This document shows positions 38,625 to 51,109 of a stretch of 64,000 nt of DNA, piece by piece. Position 1 is the first letter of the stretch, and each line of letters opens with the position of its first letter. The DNA lies in assembly GCF_001625215.2 (NCBI RefSeq), contig NC_030389.2, positions 40,475,454 through 40,539,453 of the forward strand, in the 5' to 3' direction. The position numbers and the translations under genes were made by a program. The notes beneath the pieces were generated by a model, which was not told the origin of the DNA, searched no databases, and worked only from the letters and a program-made list of their open reading frames with translations. The DNA comes from Daucus carota subsp. sativus (lineage: Eukaryota > Streptophyta > Magnoliopsida > Apiales > Apiaceae).

Positions 38625-38949
38625 GCTCCAAGTCTTTGTGTTCCAGAATGTTGTCTACTTCCTTCACTAACAAATTACAAATAGTTAAAACCCTCTTCTC
38701 CCAAACTGTGTCTTTACCCATTTGTTTACAATTAGGAAGAAAAAAGTGGTGGGACTCAAGACTGACCCATGTCTAATTTATAGCTTTAAAATGATGGATG
38801 TGATTTATGTTTATATTATAAAGGTTTAAAAATTTTAGAAAATTTAGAAGTATAAAAAATATGGAGGCACATCCATAAATGAAAATGTTAAGAATTGATT
38901 GGACTTTTGTAATTTTTGCATATCAGAGAGTAGACAAACCTTGTGCAGG

Positions 38950-39130
38950 TTTGAGCCCCAGAGATGCCCAGCAGAACATAGTCAAATTTGCATGCTAACT
39001 GGGAGTTAGTTCACAACTCGTTCACAAAGAAATCTGAGAGACTTCAATCTCACTACTGAGGCAGTTCAATATCCCTTGGTTCCCTCAACAAAGAGTGCCC
39101 CGCATTTATCTTCCATGTTTTTCAGAAAAC
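38950..39130 (-). pseudogene. Relic of a CRK-type kinase C-terminus
   Basis: Contains PRDIELPQ followed by stops, then text matching the last codons of TK4 and TK5 ('aagaaatctgagagactt', 'tttgcatgcta'). About 180 bp of decayed tail, lying between TK3 and TK4. Confidence 0.6.
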
Positions 39131-39219
39131 AACTGTGAAATCGGTTAGAGCAAATGAACAATCAAATGAAAACTTTGTTTCTCTTAGGAATTTTATCAAA
39201 CATTTCATGTGATCCACAA

Positions 39220-39400
39220 CTGCAGCTGCAGGAAGACAACAAATCTTGCAATAACAACAAAACTCCAAGTCCAACCTCTCTATTGTTCAGAAAAATGAAC
39301 AAGATACACGATTCGTTTCATAAATATCAAGCTGTGGTTGACTGACACCTTCAGCTTATGGAGGTCAACAACACACAAGAAGCGAACTTTCTCCCAGCAA
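39220..39400. repeat. Second copy of the TK3 5' flank
   Basis: See 37893-38110. It ends at 'tttgcatgctacctaggag', next to the stop of TK4, so a KinA promoter fragment is fused to the tail of a CRK module. Confidence 0.8.
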
Positions 39401-39419
39401 GCCAAGTCAAATTTGCATG

Positions 39420-42400
39420 CTACCTAGGAGTGAGTACACTACTCGTTGAAAAAGAATTCTGAGAAATGTTATCTAGATCTAAGTTATTCATGTAAAAATT
39501 GTTTTCATATTGGTATAAACTGGGATCCTTTGGCTGAGGCAGTTCAATATCACTAGTGAGCATCAAAACCACCGTGGACATGGTCGGCCTGTCTTCTGGA
39601 CGTGGTTGCACACACAATAGCCCAATTTGAATTGCTCGAATCAGTTGAGATTGATCATATGATCCCATGGCTTCTTCAAACATTAATAGTACCATAAATT
39701 TTATGGTTTGATGGACACGCCATGCCTATAATTAGATACTATAACTCTGAGTTATATTATATAAAAAAGAAAAATTTACACATTCTATGAACTCCAAACT
39801 AAAACTGGGCACTTACATTACCGAGAAACCCAAGGTTGTTGTCGAAAAAATCTAACGTTTTCATTCCACATATTATCTCTAGCACTATTACACCGAAGCT
39901 GTAAACATCATATTTTTCTGAGACTATCCCGTTAAGTAAATACTCTGGAGACATGTAGACCCTGCAGAAACCCATGAAGATTGTTAACTAAAATTTATAA
40001 CCATTAGTTGGGAGCAGATACTTAAAAAGTTTGGCTGAAATTATTACAAATTTCCATAGACACTTGCGCTTGATATACATTCACTTTCCCCAAAAACCTT
40101 GGCTAATCTGAAGTCTGAAATTTTTGGAGTCATCTCAGAGTCAAGCAGAATATTGCTGGAGTTCAGATTTCTATGGATGATTCTCGGTCTAGAGCTTTTA
40201 TGAAAATAGAGGATTCCTCTAGCTATACCATTTATGATGTTGCAGCGCATTGGCCAATCCATTGATTCTTTGTCTGTTCCAAGTCAAATATACATAAGAG
40301 ATCATGGTTGTAACAAATTACATCCGAAATGGCTAATATCAGTATCATATATATCCACGGAAAAAAGGGAGGCATTATTAACACCTCGAAAATATAACTA
40401 CCTTAAAGAAGATAATCAAAACTGTAGTTGGGCAGATATTATGCGTGAGAAAGATTATTATCGACGCTGTTGCTTGGGCATTCTCATCATTACTCTCACT
40501 ACACATCAATCCTGATTCTTGATGTATACATTGTTTTAATAAGTTACTAATTAGTTATTTATATCAATTCAATTTAAAAATGTTTGTTTGATTCCGAAGT
40601 AGTCAGCGAAGAAAGGCACTTTTCATGAAAATGTTATAAAAAGCTTCAAAGTGTACAAATGCAAACCTTTCAGATAACAATGTATATTTTTTCGTCTGGG
40701 GAGTTTATGTGACAAGTGTACATAAAATAATACAAGATGGCTTATATGTTAACATCCCTGGTTCATAGTATACTTTAAACTTCGACAAGTACATGATTTT
40801 TAACAGGTAGGAAAATATTTACAGGACTAGAGGTCTAGAAAAAGATTGGGAAACTCACTGTTCAAATGATTTTTCAAGTTGCTCTGAGGCATGAAGTCAT
40901 ATACTAGAAGTTGATCATCTTCTTTATAGCTGTACCCGAGCAATCTCACAACATTAGGATGACAGAGATTCCCCAGAGAGTTAATTTCTGCCTGTGGTCA
41001 AAGATGTGGCAAAAATGTTAGTCAGCTAGCTTACTCTAATTTTGAACAAAAACTAAGTTAATAAACTGACAAATCCTAAGATAACAGATTTAAAGTAATT
41101 TTTGCGGAAAAATACTTTAAATTTCAGAAAAGCTTAATGCTTACCAACCACTGCCGGCAATCTTGGGAATCGGTGAGATGTAATCTCTTTACTGCAATGG
41201 CCAGGCCAGTACCCCATTCTCCAGCAGCAAATGTGTTCTCATCAACCCAGCCTTTGAAAACTACATAAGCACCATTACCAATTTTACTGTCAGGATGAAA
41301 ATTCCTAGTAGCTACACGAAGCTCGTCAAATGAGAAACTCTTCAACTTTGATGGCTTCAGAACTTTAATGATGGGTCTCATTGTATTGCCTGAAAGAGGG
41401 AAATCAAATAAACTCTTGAATTTGTATTGTCAATATTTTATAGAAAATGCTTATCGAAATTCATATACTCAAGCCTTGTTTTGAAGGCTGTTACATCTGA
41501 CTTGGGAAATAGGTTTCTACTTTCTAGTCTTCCATTGTTCCAAGTAGATCATAGTTTTCAGTTTTCACCAATGATGTGCTGGTTTAAGGAGGTATATCTA
41601 TGACATAATACCAACAAATATGCAGAAGCCGTCCTCTATTACATATATAAATTCCACAGTTAAGATGGCTTCACAGGTTAGTTGAAACAAATCACTGATA
41701 TTGCTTCATCCAGGTAATTTATTGGCACATAGAAATAAAAGAGGAATTGATGTTTACCTGAGAACGCCCGGGCTCTAACTGAAAGAAGGCCAATTATCCT
41801 CTTTCTGAATGTCATCCCAACAGAAGACTGCTTTTTGCGATGGCAACTATTAGACAATATAGTCCTTTCTGAATATTCATATTCTACACTGTGGTTAGCA
41901 TCGTTCCCCTCATGTATCAAATAATCTACGTCTTTGGTATGATCAATAGGCAATATATCGACTAAAGGATAATATGCACTTTTTTTTTGCAATGTCAAAG
42001 CTAATTCAAGACCCGCCAGAACATCAGCCATAGTAGGACGGAGCTTAGGCTGGAAATTCAAACACATGATAGCAACGTCCACGTATGCTTTTAAGGAATT
42101 GAAGGATATGTTCCCCTTGATTCTGTGATCAGCTAGCTTGTCCAGGATCCCCTCTTTGAAGCAGTGTTGTGCCCAATTAGCTAGATTCATTTGCTCTTCA
42201 TCTAGACTCGTATCCACTACTGGTCTTCCACACAAGACCTCAAATAACACTACACCAAATGCGTAGACATCAGATTTTGTGGATAATGTGTGAGTCGATA
42301 CATAGTATGGATCTAGATAACCACGTGTGCCTTTGACATGAGCGCTTACATGTGTTGACGTCTGATTTGCTGGACCTATTTTCGACAGTCCAAAGTCTGA

Positions 42401-42919
42401 AATTTTAGCTCCCAAAGTATCATCCAGTAGAATGTTGTTAGTCTTGACATCTCTATGTATAATTCTGTTCCCAATGCTTGTACCACTGTGAAGGTAGTCT
42501 AGTCCATGTGCTGCCCCAATGCAAATCTTGATCCGCTGCATCCATGATAGAGGACGTAAAGAGGTATCACCTTTTCTCGATCTTTTATGCAGATGATCAG
42601 CAAGGCTTCCATGAGACATAAGATCATAGACCAGGATCATCTCCTCACATTCATCACAATAGCCAATGAAAGACACTATGTTGCTGTTTTGGAACTGGGA
42701 AAGCACCTCAATCTCTGTGCGGAACTCCTTAATTCCTTGATTGGACCCTGATTTCAACCGCTTTATTGCAACTTGTCTGTTGCCAAAGTATCTGAGTCCT
42801 TTGTAAACCTTCCCAAATCCGCCTTTTCCAATCACTAGTTTCTCATCAAAGTTGTTTGTTGCCGACTGCATGACTCTAAGTCGAAAACGCCTACATTTTT
42901 CTGGTACAGACATCGGCAA
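39420..42919 (-). CDS. TK4: CrRLK1L-type kinase fused to RLCK-VII/CRK chimeric pseudokinase
   Basis: Proposed exons: 42919-41758, 41389-41145, 40991-40859, 40273-40048, 39961-39817, 39725-39420. They sum to 2217 nt (738 aa), in frame throughout. Start [18 protein letters not shown]: a membrane-segment frame lies just upstream (42933-43166) but is out of frame. KinA is intact ([34 protein letters not shown]). The linker ends ARAFS and joins to [20 protein letters not shown]. The second domain takes its N-lobe from an RLCK-VII ([28 protein letters not shown]) and its C-lobe from a DUF26/CRK-type kinase ([42 protein letters not shown]). The catalytic loop is HRNLNSSN: Asp to Asn and Lys to Asn. 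DFG is DFR. Introns before the C-lobe (585 bp) and at the fusion (368 bp) hold nothing recognised. Confidence 0.74.
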
Positions 42920-42932
42920 GTGATTGGTTTTA

Positions 42933-43166
42933 TTATGTGCTGGAATTTGGTCTTTTGCGTTTCCTTGAGTTTAGTTTCTTCTGGTATTGACGCTTCTGGA
43001 GCTTATAATAAAGCACTATATTCATGAGATTGGGAACCCCATTTGAATTACAATAAATTAAGCACAATACAAGAACCAAAATGAAAAAGAAGAAGAGAAA
43101 AGGAGATGCGATGATTAAGTCAATGGGAACATAACATCCTAGATGAAAACCTGTTGGTACAAGCAA
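42933..43166 (-). pseudogene. Out-of-frame membrane-anchor segment of TK4
   Basis: Open frame with a strong hydrophobic run (IIASPFLFFFFILVLVLCLI), then YYKLQKRQYQKKL and a basic stretch, the same plan as the membrane plus juxtamembrane part of TK6. A stop comes 14 bp before TK4's first ATG and the kinase lies in another frame. Either a small indel has disconnected the anchor, or an unrecognised short intron joins them. Without it TK4 would be soluble. Confidence 0.65.
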
Positions 43167-43599
43167 AACACAGGGTCAACATTCAACAATATACAATTAT
43201 AACACTTTATTTTCTCCGAAATTAAGCAGAATGAAGTTCAATACACACTATGTAATTAAGCTATACTTCTATGCCATGTAAACTTTTACTAGACTTGTTC
43301 ACTAGTGATCCAAGTTCCAACTAGATGAGCCATATGTTTTTTTCCCAAGTTTTTTACAAGAGAACTTTCATTTTTATCTCAATTTTGGAGAAAAAGGTTT
43401 GGAGTGAAATTATATCATAATTGCATCCATTTTCACTTATTTTTGTCTCTTTAAAAAACTCGAGAGCATAAATAAGAGTGAAAGTTATATAAATTTACTT
43501 TCTCTTCGCTTGCTTTACTTTCTGTTTATAACTCGGGAGTAGGACGTTGATGGCCATACATGTTAAAAGCATTATCCACTGTATACTTTAATAAGATGG

Positions 43600-43710
43600 A
43601 GAAACTCACAATGCAAGTACTTGTCCAAGCTGTACTGAGGCAAGAATTCATATACGGGAAATTGTTCACTTTCTTTGCAGCTGAACCCTAGCAATCGCAA
43701 TTCTCACAAC
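43600..43710 (-). pseudogene. Relic of RLCK N-lobe exon 2
   Basis: Minus-strand text gives NVVRI, a frame change, then FPVYEFLPQYSLDKYLH and the family donor 'gtgagtttctcc'. It corresponds to the second RLCK exon ([11 protein letters not shown]...). Frame is broken and there are no neighbours of the same module. Confidence 0.68.
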
Positions 43711-44599
43711 ATTAAAGATTACCTCAAATTTATAAATTTAGAAAGTTCTCAAAAGGTTTATAGCTTACCTACCACTCCCGTCATCTATGGAACTTCGTGA
43801 ATCAGAGCCCTTTTGGCAGAGGTCAAGAATCAAGATCGTGACTTATCGTGAATTGACGTAGGGGGTGTTTGGGGCGGACTTAAAAGCCAGAATCTGGAGT
43901 TTTAAGTTATAAGCACTTATTTGTAGCGTAAAAAGTCGAAAAGCACTTATCAAAAACCAGCATTCCTGCTTTTGTTCCATGACTTCTACTTTTTTTTCTT
44001 AAACATTTTAATTACTTATAAATCTTAACTAATTTCTAACTTCTATTTTACTTATTTTATTTTAAGTAAGAAGCATTGAACTTAAAATGTGTGTCATAAT
44101 CTTGATTTATGAGTTATTAAAAATCGGTATTTTTACCGTGTACACATGGGCACACAATGAAACAAAGTTTAATGGGCTTGGTGCATTTTTATTGGTAATC
44201 TAATCATAAATATGGATAACTCTCTTGCATTTACACCAATTCCACCAATTAAATTTAATCTACCAAACTCATAAAAATTTAGTGTTTATTCATTAATTAT
44301 TGTGTGCCCTCAGGGACATACTAGAAAGTCTCATTAAAAATATAATAATGAAAAACGAGTTATTAAGAATTGATTATTTAGGAGTAATTTTTGTACAATT
44401 TTTTTTAAAAATTTTATCCAGCGAAAAAAATATCTTAAACTAAAATTTGACTTTAAATCGGTTTGTGATTTAATTCTAACTTTAGACTAACTTAAAATTT
44501 TATTACATGAATAGACGTTTTTCGGTTTAAAAACTTTAATTTCAAGTCAATTTATGATTTGTTAGTTTGTGTCGGCACAGAAATCTGAATTTTTATTGA
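43711..44599. other. Intergenic region, MITE-like sequence
   Basis: Contains a 'gggggtgtttggggcggact' start near 43862 and 'cttataa'-rich sequence resembling 60600-60830. A transposon is likely but ends are unresolved. No gene seen. Confidence 0.35.
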
Positions 44600-44760
44600 G
44601 TGAAGCACATTAGAGAAGATCCAGCGGTGACCCCAGGGCATCATGTAGGATGGGTTGGTGCAAAATCACAACGCAGAAGTTTCTCAGAAATTTGAAATGC
44701 CGCGTCAGTCAATTAACACGGCTGTCCTACGTGTAAATTCAGCAATATTCTTTGCGTTGC
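44600..44760. repeat. Conserved block, copy at 58910-59045 upstream of TK6
   Basis: Shared strings include 'cggtgaccccag', 'atgtaggatggg' and 'cacaacgcagaagtttctca'. The 58.9-kb copy sits about 220 bp upstream of TK6's start; this one lies about 1.7 kb upstream of TK4's start. Likely a duplicated 5' flank with possible regulatory content. Confidence 0.7.
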
Positions 44761-45059
44761 TAAAATATGGAGTAGCATAAAAAGGTTCCAAATGAGCACG
44801 ATTGGATAGCCTGGATTTATCCTTTGTTGTTCCGGGACATCCGGGTATATGCCTGCACTGTCAAACAAAAAAAAAAACAAAAAAAAGTTTCCAAATGGTA
44901 GACACTACATTAACAAGAACAGAGTATCTCCTCTGTTATTTTCTTCCCTATTAAAGTTATTTAAAGCCCATGCAGCAGAATGCTTTCAGAGACGTCAGAG
45001 TCTAGACTCTAGAGGTCTTCACTCTGTATATTTCATAAGTTTTACAAATCTTGAAGCTG

Positions 45060-45938
45060 CTCAAGTTCCTTCACCACCTGGTTTGCATCAGGTCTTTATT
45101 TGGGATCCACAGAGAGGCATTTCAGCGCGAGGGAAGAAGCTCGTAGTGCTGCTGTGATCGTATACTGGCCTCGGATATCTGCATCCATGACATCCAAATC
45201 GTCGGTTCTCTGGTAGGACAAGACTTAGCCCAAGAAACAAGACCCTCTTCCCTTGCACAGAGCAACTCAAATACACTTTGTCCTGTTAAAATTTCTCTCA
45301 GAACAACTCCAAAGCCGTAGACATCACTTTTCATTGTTATACGACCTTCATCACAACAAATCTTTTGGGATTAATAAAGGCATACAATGAGATTGGTAAA
45401 AACATGATACAGTTGTTAGCCTTAAACCATAAAGGGGTTTCAATATTGACGCTGAATGATACTGTAGATTTAGGATTAAGCCGTTCAGTGCTTTTTTTTA
45501 CTGAATATATGCTGTTAACATACGTATGACCGGGACCCTGACCCTATATGCATTATGTGGAACCCCATAAGATTATATGGAAAAATAACCTGTAGCCACA
45601 TATTCTGGAGCTATGCAACACACTGTTCCATTCATCTCTGTGGAAACGTGAGTCCTATCATGTTCTGGTCCTTTTTTTGCCAATCCGAACCCAGAGAGCT
45701 TCGCATTGCAATTCTGCCAATCAATATCAAAAATAAAATTTTAATGGGAAAACTAACTCAGAATAAATGTGAACGACTGAATTGTTCCACCTACTGAATC
45801 AATCAATATATTGGCCGTTTTATAATCACGATGAATCACATTTGCTTCTGGACTGTGAAGATATGCAAGTCCCTTTGCTGCATCAAGAGCAATCCTCATG
45901 CGAAGTTTCCAAGATAGCGGTTGAAAGTAGGAATCCCC
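45060..45938 (-). pseudogene. RLCK-VII C-lobe relic (exons 3-5)
   Basis: Exon 3 (to about 45938) reads [20 protein letters not shown], then [13 protein letters not shown]. Exon 4 (about 45590-45715) reads NAKLSGFGLAKKGPEHDRTH and ends at a donor. Exon 5 (to about 45060) starts GRITMKSDVYGFGVVLREIL, then has a 1-base frameshift near 45210 and a stop inside the PDP-K-RPDANQ segment. It also carries the SGFG (Asp to Gly) change seen in TK1-TK3. It lies downstream of TK5's CRK-type C-lobe exons, as expected if those exons were inserted between RLCK exons 2 and 3. Confidence 0.8.
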
Positions 45939-46139
45939 TGTTTAAATAATCAAGTAGATATGTCACTTTGTAGTTTCTGACCATCACAGATTCTGTAATA
46001 CCACATCAATTTGAATATTAGCTATACATTGATTATATTGAATAATTTGATCTTGCCAAACAGATATTCAAAAATTGTCTTGTCAAAACCCTAGGGCACT
46101 TTCAGAGTTAACAGAGACATATTGCTATTTGCTCCTTTA

Positions 46140-46480
46140 TTCTGGGATCAATTATCTGACCGATATTCCTTCTTTGTAGCAGTGTTGCGCCCATCCAGCT
46201 AATCCCATTTTGTACTAGTGCCTGTCCACTGCTGGCCTTCCACAAAAAACCTCAAGCTGCAGCACACCAAAGGAATACACGTCAGATCTCCACGTCAGTC
46301 TATGAGTTAAAAAATAATATAGATCAAAATAACCAAAGGTACCTTTGACATGATTGCTGACAAATGTAGTTGCCTGATTTACTGGACTTGTTTTAGATAA
46401 TCCAAAATCCGAAATTTGAGCTTGCAGATTATATCATCCAGTAAAATATTTGTGGTCTTTACATCACGATGTATAAAAAA
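46140..46480 (-). pseudogene. KinA C-lobe fragment
   Basis: Minus strand gives [13 protein letters not shown], a small indel, then [37 protein letters not shown] and AGWAQHCYKEGI with stops. Wording is closest to TK3's KinA. It lies between TK5's last exon and the RLCK relic, so it was part of the rearrangement there. Confidence 0.78.
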
Positions 46481-46606
46481 ATTAAAACATAAATATAAGG
46501 ATATCCAAAAATAAAAATTATAAAGAATTGATCGAATTTCCATCATTTTTAGATATCTGGGCAGGTCTGAGCACCAGAGATGCACAAACATGGTGAAATT
46601 TGCATG

Positions 46607-49600
46607 CTACCTAGGAGCGAGTACACTACTTGTTGACAAAGAATTCTGAGAAATGTTATCTAGGTCTAAGTTCATGTTAAAATTGTTCTCGTATAGGTCA
46701 AGACTGGGATCCTTTGGCTGAGGCAGTTCAATATCACTAGTGAGCATCAAAACCACCATGGACATGGTCGGCCTGTCTTCTGGACGTGGTTGCACACACA
46801 ATAGCCCAATCTTAATTGCTCGAATCAGTTGAGATTGATCATATGATCCCATGCCTATCTCAGCCAATGCTTCAAAATGTTTTCCTTCTCGATGGACACG
46901 CCACACCTATAATCAGATAATATAACCGTGACTTGTATTATATAAAAAAGAAAAATTTACACATTCCATGAACTCCAAACTAAAACTGGGTGCTTACATA
47001 ACTGAGAATGAAAAGGTTGTGGCCATAAAAATCTTTCGTTTTCATTCCACATATTATCTCTAGCACTATTACACCGAAGCTGTAGACATCAGATTTTTCT
47101 GACACTATCCCGTTTACATACTCTGGAGACATGTAGGCCCTGCAGCAAACCCATGAAAATTGTTAACAAAAATTTATAACCATTGGTGGGAGAAAATATT
47201 AAAGAAGTTTAATTGAAATAATTACGGATATCCATAGACACGACTTGTGCTTAATATACATTCACTTTCCCCAAAAACCCTGGCTAATCCGAAGTCTGAA
47301 ATTTTTGGATTCATCTCAGAGTCAAGTAGAATATTTCCGGGGTTCAGATTTCTATTGATGACTCTCGGTCTAGAGCTCTTATGAAAATAGAGGATTCCTC
47401 TAGCTATACCATTTATGATGTTGCAGCGCATTGGCCAATCCATTGATCCCCGTCCTCTTTCTTCGTCTGTTCCAAATCCAATGTCAATTAAATATACATA
47501 AGAAGTCATGGTTGTTTCAAATTACATCCGAAAAAGTTAACATCAGTATCATATATATCCACAGAAAAAAGAGAGGCGTTATTAACACCTCGAAAATGAA
47601 CCTACCTAAAAGCAGATAATTAATCTAAACTGTAGTTGGGCAGATTTATGCGTGAGAAGGATTGTTATCAATGCTGTTGCTTGGGTATTCTCATCATTAC
47701 GCTCACTAAACATCAATCCTGATTCTTCATGTATACATTGCTTTACTAGGCTACTAATTAATTATCAAAACAATTCATTTTAGCAATGTTTGTTTAATTT
47801 GCCACGTGTTTTAATCAATATGCTTAGTGTTTTAAACACATCTGTTATATAAACGAATACAACGTTTATGTTGTTGGAATCGCCTAGCTTCTAGGGATTA
47901 AGACAATAATAACTTTATGCATAACATATGCTCCTTTAGAGCCTATGGTTGTCCGTCCTTTCCCTATGTTACTTTTTTACTCTTAGTGTTACTATTACAG
48001 TATTTCTTTGACTACTTTCAGCGCTACTGCTTTTGTTATATCAAATCGGGTCTCTGCAGAAACAAATCGAGGTAAGGGTTTCATCAATCTTAATCTCCTC
48101 AGACCCTACTAGGCACCGAGCACCGGGTATGTTTGCTTTCATTAGGTTTCATACCATATATGAATAATTGCGCTACCCTACCTTATGACATACCATATAT
48201 TTATGGCTTATTAACATTTTGGCCATAAAATATTCACTTTTAGCTACATGAATCCAAAAAGAGAACAGAAAATGTGGGATTTAAACCCTGAAGTTTGAGA
48301 TTCCTACATTTTGAACTTTATATGTATTTTTGCTTCTGAAAATACCATTCCTCGAATTCAGAAATAGTCAGTGAAGAAGGGCACTTTTCATGAGAATGTT
48401 ATAAATAGGTTCGAAGTGCACAAATGCCAACCTTTCAGATAACAATGTATATTATTTTGTTTGGGGGGTTTATGTGACAAGTGTACATAAAATAATACAA
48501 TGATGGCTTATATGTAAAAACCCTGGTTCACAGTATACCTTAAACTTTGACATGTACGTGATTGTCCTCAGGTAGGCAATAATTTACAGGACTATAGGTC
48601 TAGAAAAAGATTGGGAAACTCACTGTTCAAATGCTTTTGCAAGTTGCCCTGAGGCATGAATTCATATACTAGAAGTTGATCATCCTCTTTAAAGCTGTAC
48701 CCGAGCAATCTCACAACATTAGGATGACAGAGATTCCCCAGAGAGTTGATTTCTGCCTGCAGTCAAAGAGGTGGCAAAGAGTTAGTCAGCTAGCTTACTC
48801 TAATTTTGAACAAAAACTTATTTTTTAAACTGAGTAATCCTCAGATATTAAAATAAAATAAATCTTAGCGGAAAAACAATTTAAATTTTAGAAAAGATTA
48901 ATGCTTAGTTGCTTACCAACCACCGCCGGAAACTAGTGGAATGTAATTTCTTTACTGCAATGACAAGGCCAGTACCCTGTTTTACAGCAGCAAATGTGTT
49001 CTCATCAACCCAGCCCTTAAAAACTTCACCATAATCACCATTACCAATCATACTGTCAGGATGAAAATTCCTAGTAGCTACACGAAGCTCATCAAATGAG
49101 AAATTCTTTAACTTTGATGGTTGCAGAACTTTAATGATGGGACTCTTTCTATTGCCTGGAAGAGGGAAATCAAATAAACTCTTGAATTTGTATTGTCTGA
49201 AAGAGGTCACATCAAATCAATATTTTATTGTAAATGCTTATCGAAATTCATATACTCAAGCCTTGTTTTAAAGGCTGTTACATCTGACTTGGGAAATATG
49301 TTTCTAGTCTTCCATTGTTCCAGGTAGATCATAGTTTTCACCAATGATGTGCTGGTTTAAGGAGGTATATCTACGACATAATACCAATATATATGCACAA
49401 GCCATCTTCTATTACATATATAAATTCCATAGAACTAAAAGAGGAATTTATTTTTACCTGAGAACGCCCGAGCTCTGACTGAAAGAAGGCCAATTATCCT
49501 TTTCCCGAATGTCATCCCAACAGAAGACGGCTTTTTGCGATGGCAACCATTAGACAATATAGTCCTTTCTGAATATTCATATTCTACCCTGTGGTTAGCA

Positions 49601-50601
49601 TCGTTCCCCTCATGTATCAAATAATCTACGTCTTTGGTATGATCAATAGGCAATATATCGACTAAAGGATAATATGCACTTTTTTTTTGCAATGTCAAAG
49701 CTAATTCAAGACCCGCCAGAACATCAGCCATAGTAGGACGGAGCTTCGGCTGGAAATTCAAACACATGATAGCAACGTCCACGTATGCTTTTAAGGAATT
49801 AAAGGATATGTTCCCCTTGATTCTGTGATCAGCTAGCTTGTCCAGGATCCCCTCTTTGAAGCAGTGTTGTGCCCAATTAGCTAGATTCATTTGCTCTTCA
49901 TCTAGACTCGTATCCACTACTGGTCTTCCACACAAGACCTCAAATAACACAACACCAAATGCGTAGACATCAGATTTTGTAGATAATGTGTGAGTCGAAA
50001 CATAGTATGGATCTAGATAACCATGTGTGCCTTTGACATGAGCGCTTACATATGTTGACGTCTGATTTGCTGGACCTATTTTCGACAGTCCAAAGTCTGA
50101 AATTTTAGCTCCCAAAGTGTCATCCAGTAGAATGTTGTTACTCTTGACATCTCTATGTATAACTCTGTTCCCAATGCTTGTACCACTGTGAAGGTAGTCT
50201 AGTCCATGTGCTGCCCCAATGCAAATCTTGATCCGCTGCATCCATGATAGAGGACGTAACGAGGTATCACCTTTTCTAGATCTTTTATGCAGATGATCAG
50301 CAAGGCTTCCATGAGACATAAGTTCATAGACTAGGATCATCTCCTCACATTCATCGCAATAGCCAATGAAAGGCACTATGTTGCAGTTTTGGAACTGGGA
50401 AAGTATCTCAATCTCTGTGCGAAACTCCTTGATTCCTTGATTGGACCCTGATTTCAACCGCTTTATAGCAACTTTTCTGTTGCCAAAGTATCTGAGTCCT
50501 TTGTAAACCTTCCCAAAGCCGCCTTTTCCAATCACTAGTTTCTCATCAAAGTTGTTTGTTGCTGACTGCATGACTCTAAGTCGAAAACGCCTACATTCCA
50601 T
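46607..50601 (-). CDS. TK5: CrRLK1L-type kinase fused to RLCK-VII/CRK chimeric pseudokinase
   Basis: Proposed exons: 50601-49458, 49155-48917, 48756-48624, 47466-47226, 47139-46998, 46906-46607. They sum to 2199 nt (732 aa), in frame throughout. Very close to TK4 across all exons, so a recent tandem duplicate. Start [18 protein letters not shown]: upstream membrane-segment sequence survives but has a stop and a deletion, so the product should be soluble. KinA intact ([26 protein letters not shown]). The second domain begins [20 protein letters not shown] with no Met in that exon. It keeps [12 protein letters not shown] and VIAVKKL, then a CRK-type C-lobe with NRNLNPGN in place of HRDLKxSN but a normal DFGLAR. 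The tail ends STSSVLAPR. The 1157-bp intron between lobes carries about 570 bp absent from TK4. Confidence 0.75.
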
Positions 50602-50770
50602 TTGAATTACAATAAATTAAGCACGATAATCACGAAGCTGGTCTGATTAATCACAATACAAGAACCAAAATCAGAAAGAAGAAGAGAAAAGGAGATGTGA
50701 TGATTAAGTCAATGAGAACATAACATCCTAAATGAAAACCTTTTGGTACAGGCAAAACGCGGGGTCAAAA
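50602..50770 (-). pseudogene. Decayed membrane-anchor segment of TK5
   Basis: Minus strand reads GFHLGCYVLIDLIITSPFLF, like TK4's anchor frame, but a stop follows the hydrophobic run. The juxtamembrane part is deleted: 'ccatttgaattacaataaat' joins directly to the kinase start. Confirms TK5 lost its anchor. Confidence 0.7.
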
Positions 50771-51109
50771 TTCAACAATATGTGACCCTACAATTATAAC
50801 ACTGAATTTTCTCCCAAATTAAGCAATTATGATTACACTTCCAAATTAATATGTAATTAAGCTAGACATATTACATGACTACATGACTAACCGAGCGACA
50901 AAATCTGGTGGGTGGGAACTCCTGCGATACGCACGGTTTGGGGGCCGATGTCCTTTGATGAAATCTTCCCACCGTCTCTTCAACTCAGGTGTGCGTCCGG
51001 GAGCAGGTCACCTCGTAACCCTTTTGATCAAGACAAGGCCCATGAAGTTCGAACCCCGTGACCCTTTTGATCAAGGCAAGGCCTCATTTCCACCGGGCGG
51101 CTCTCACAC

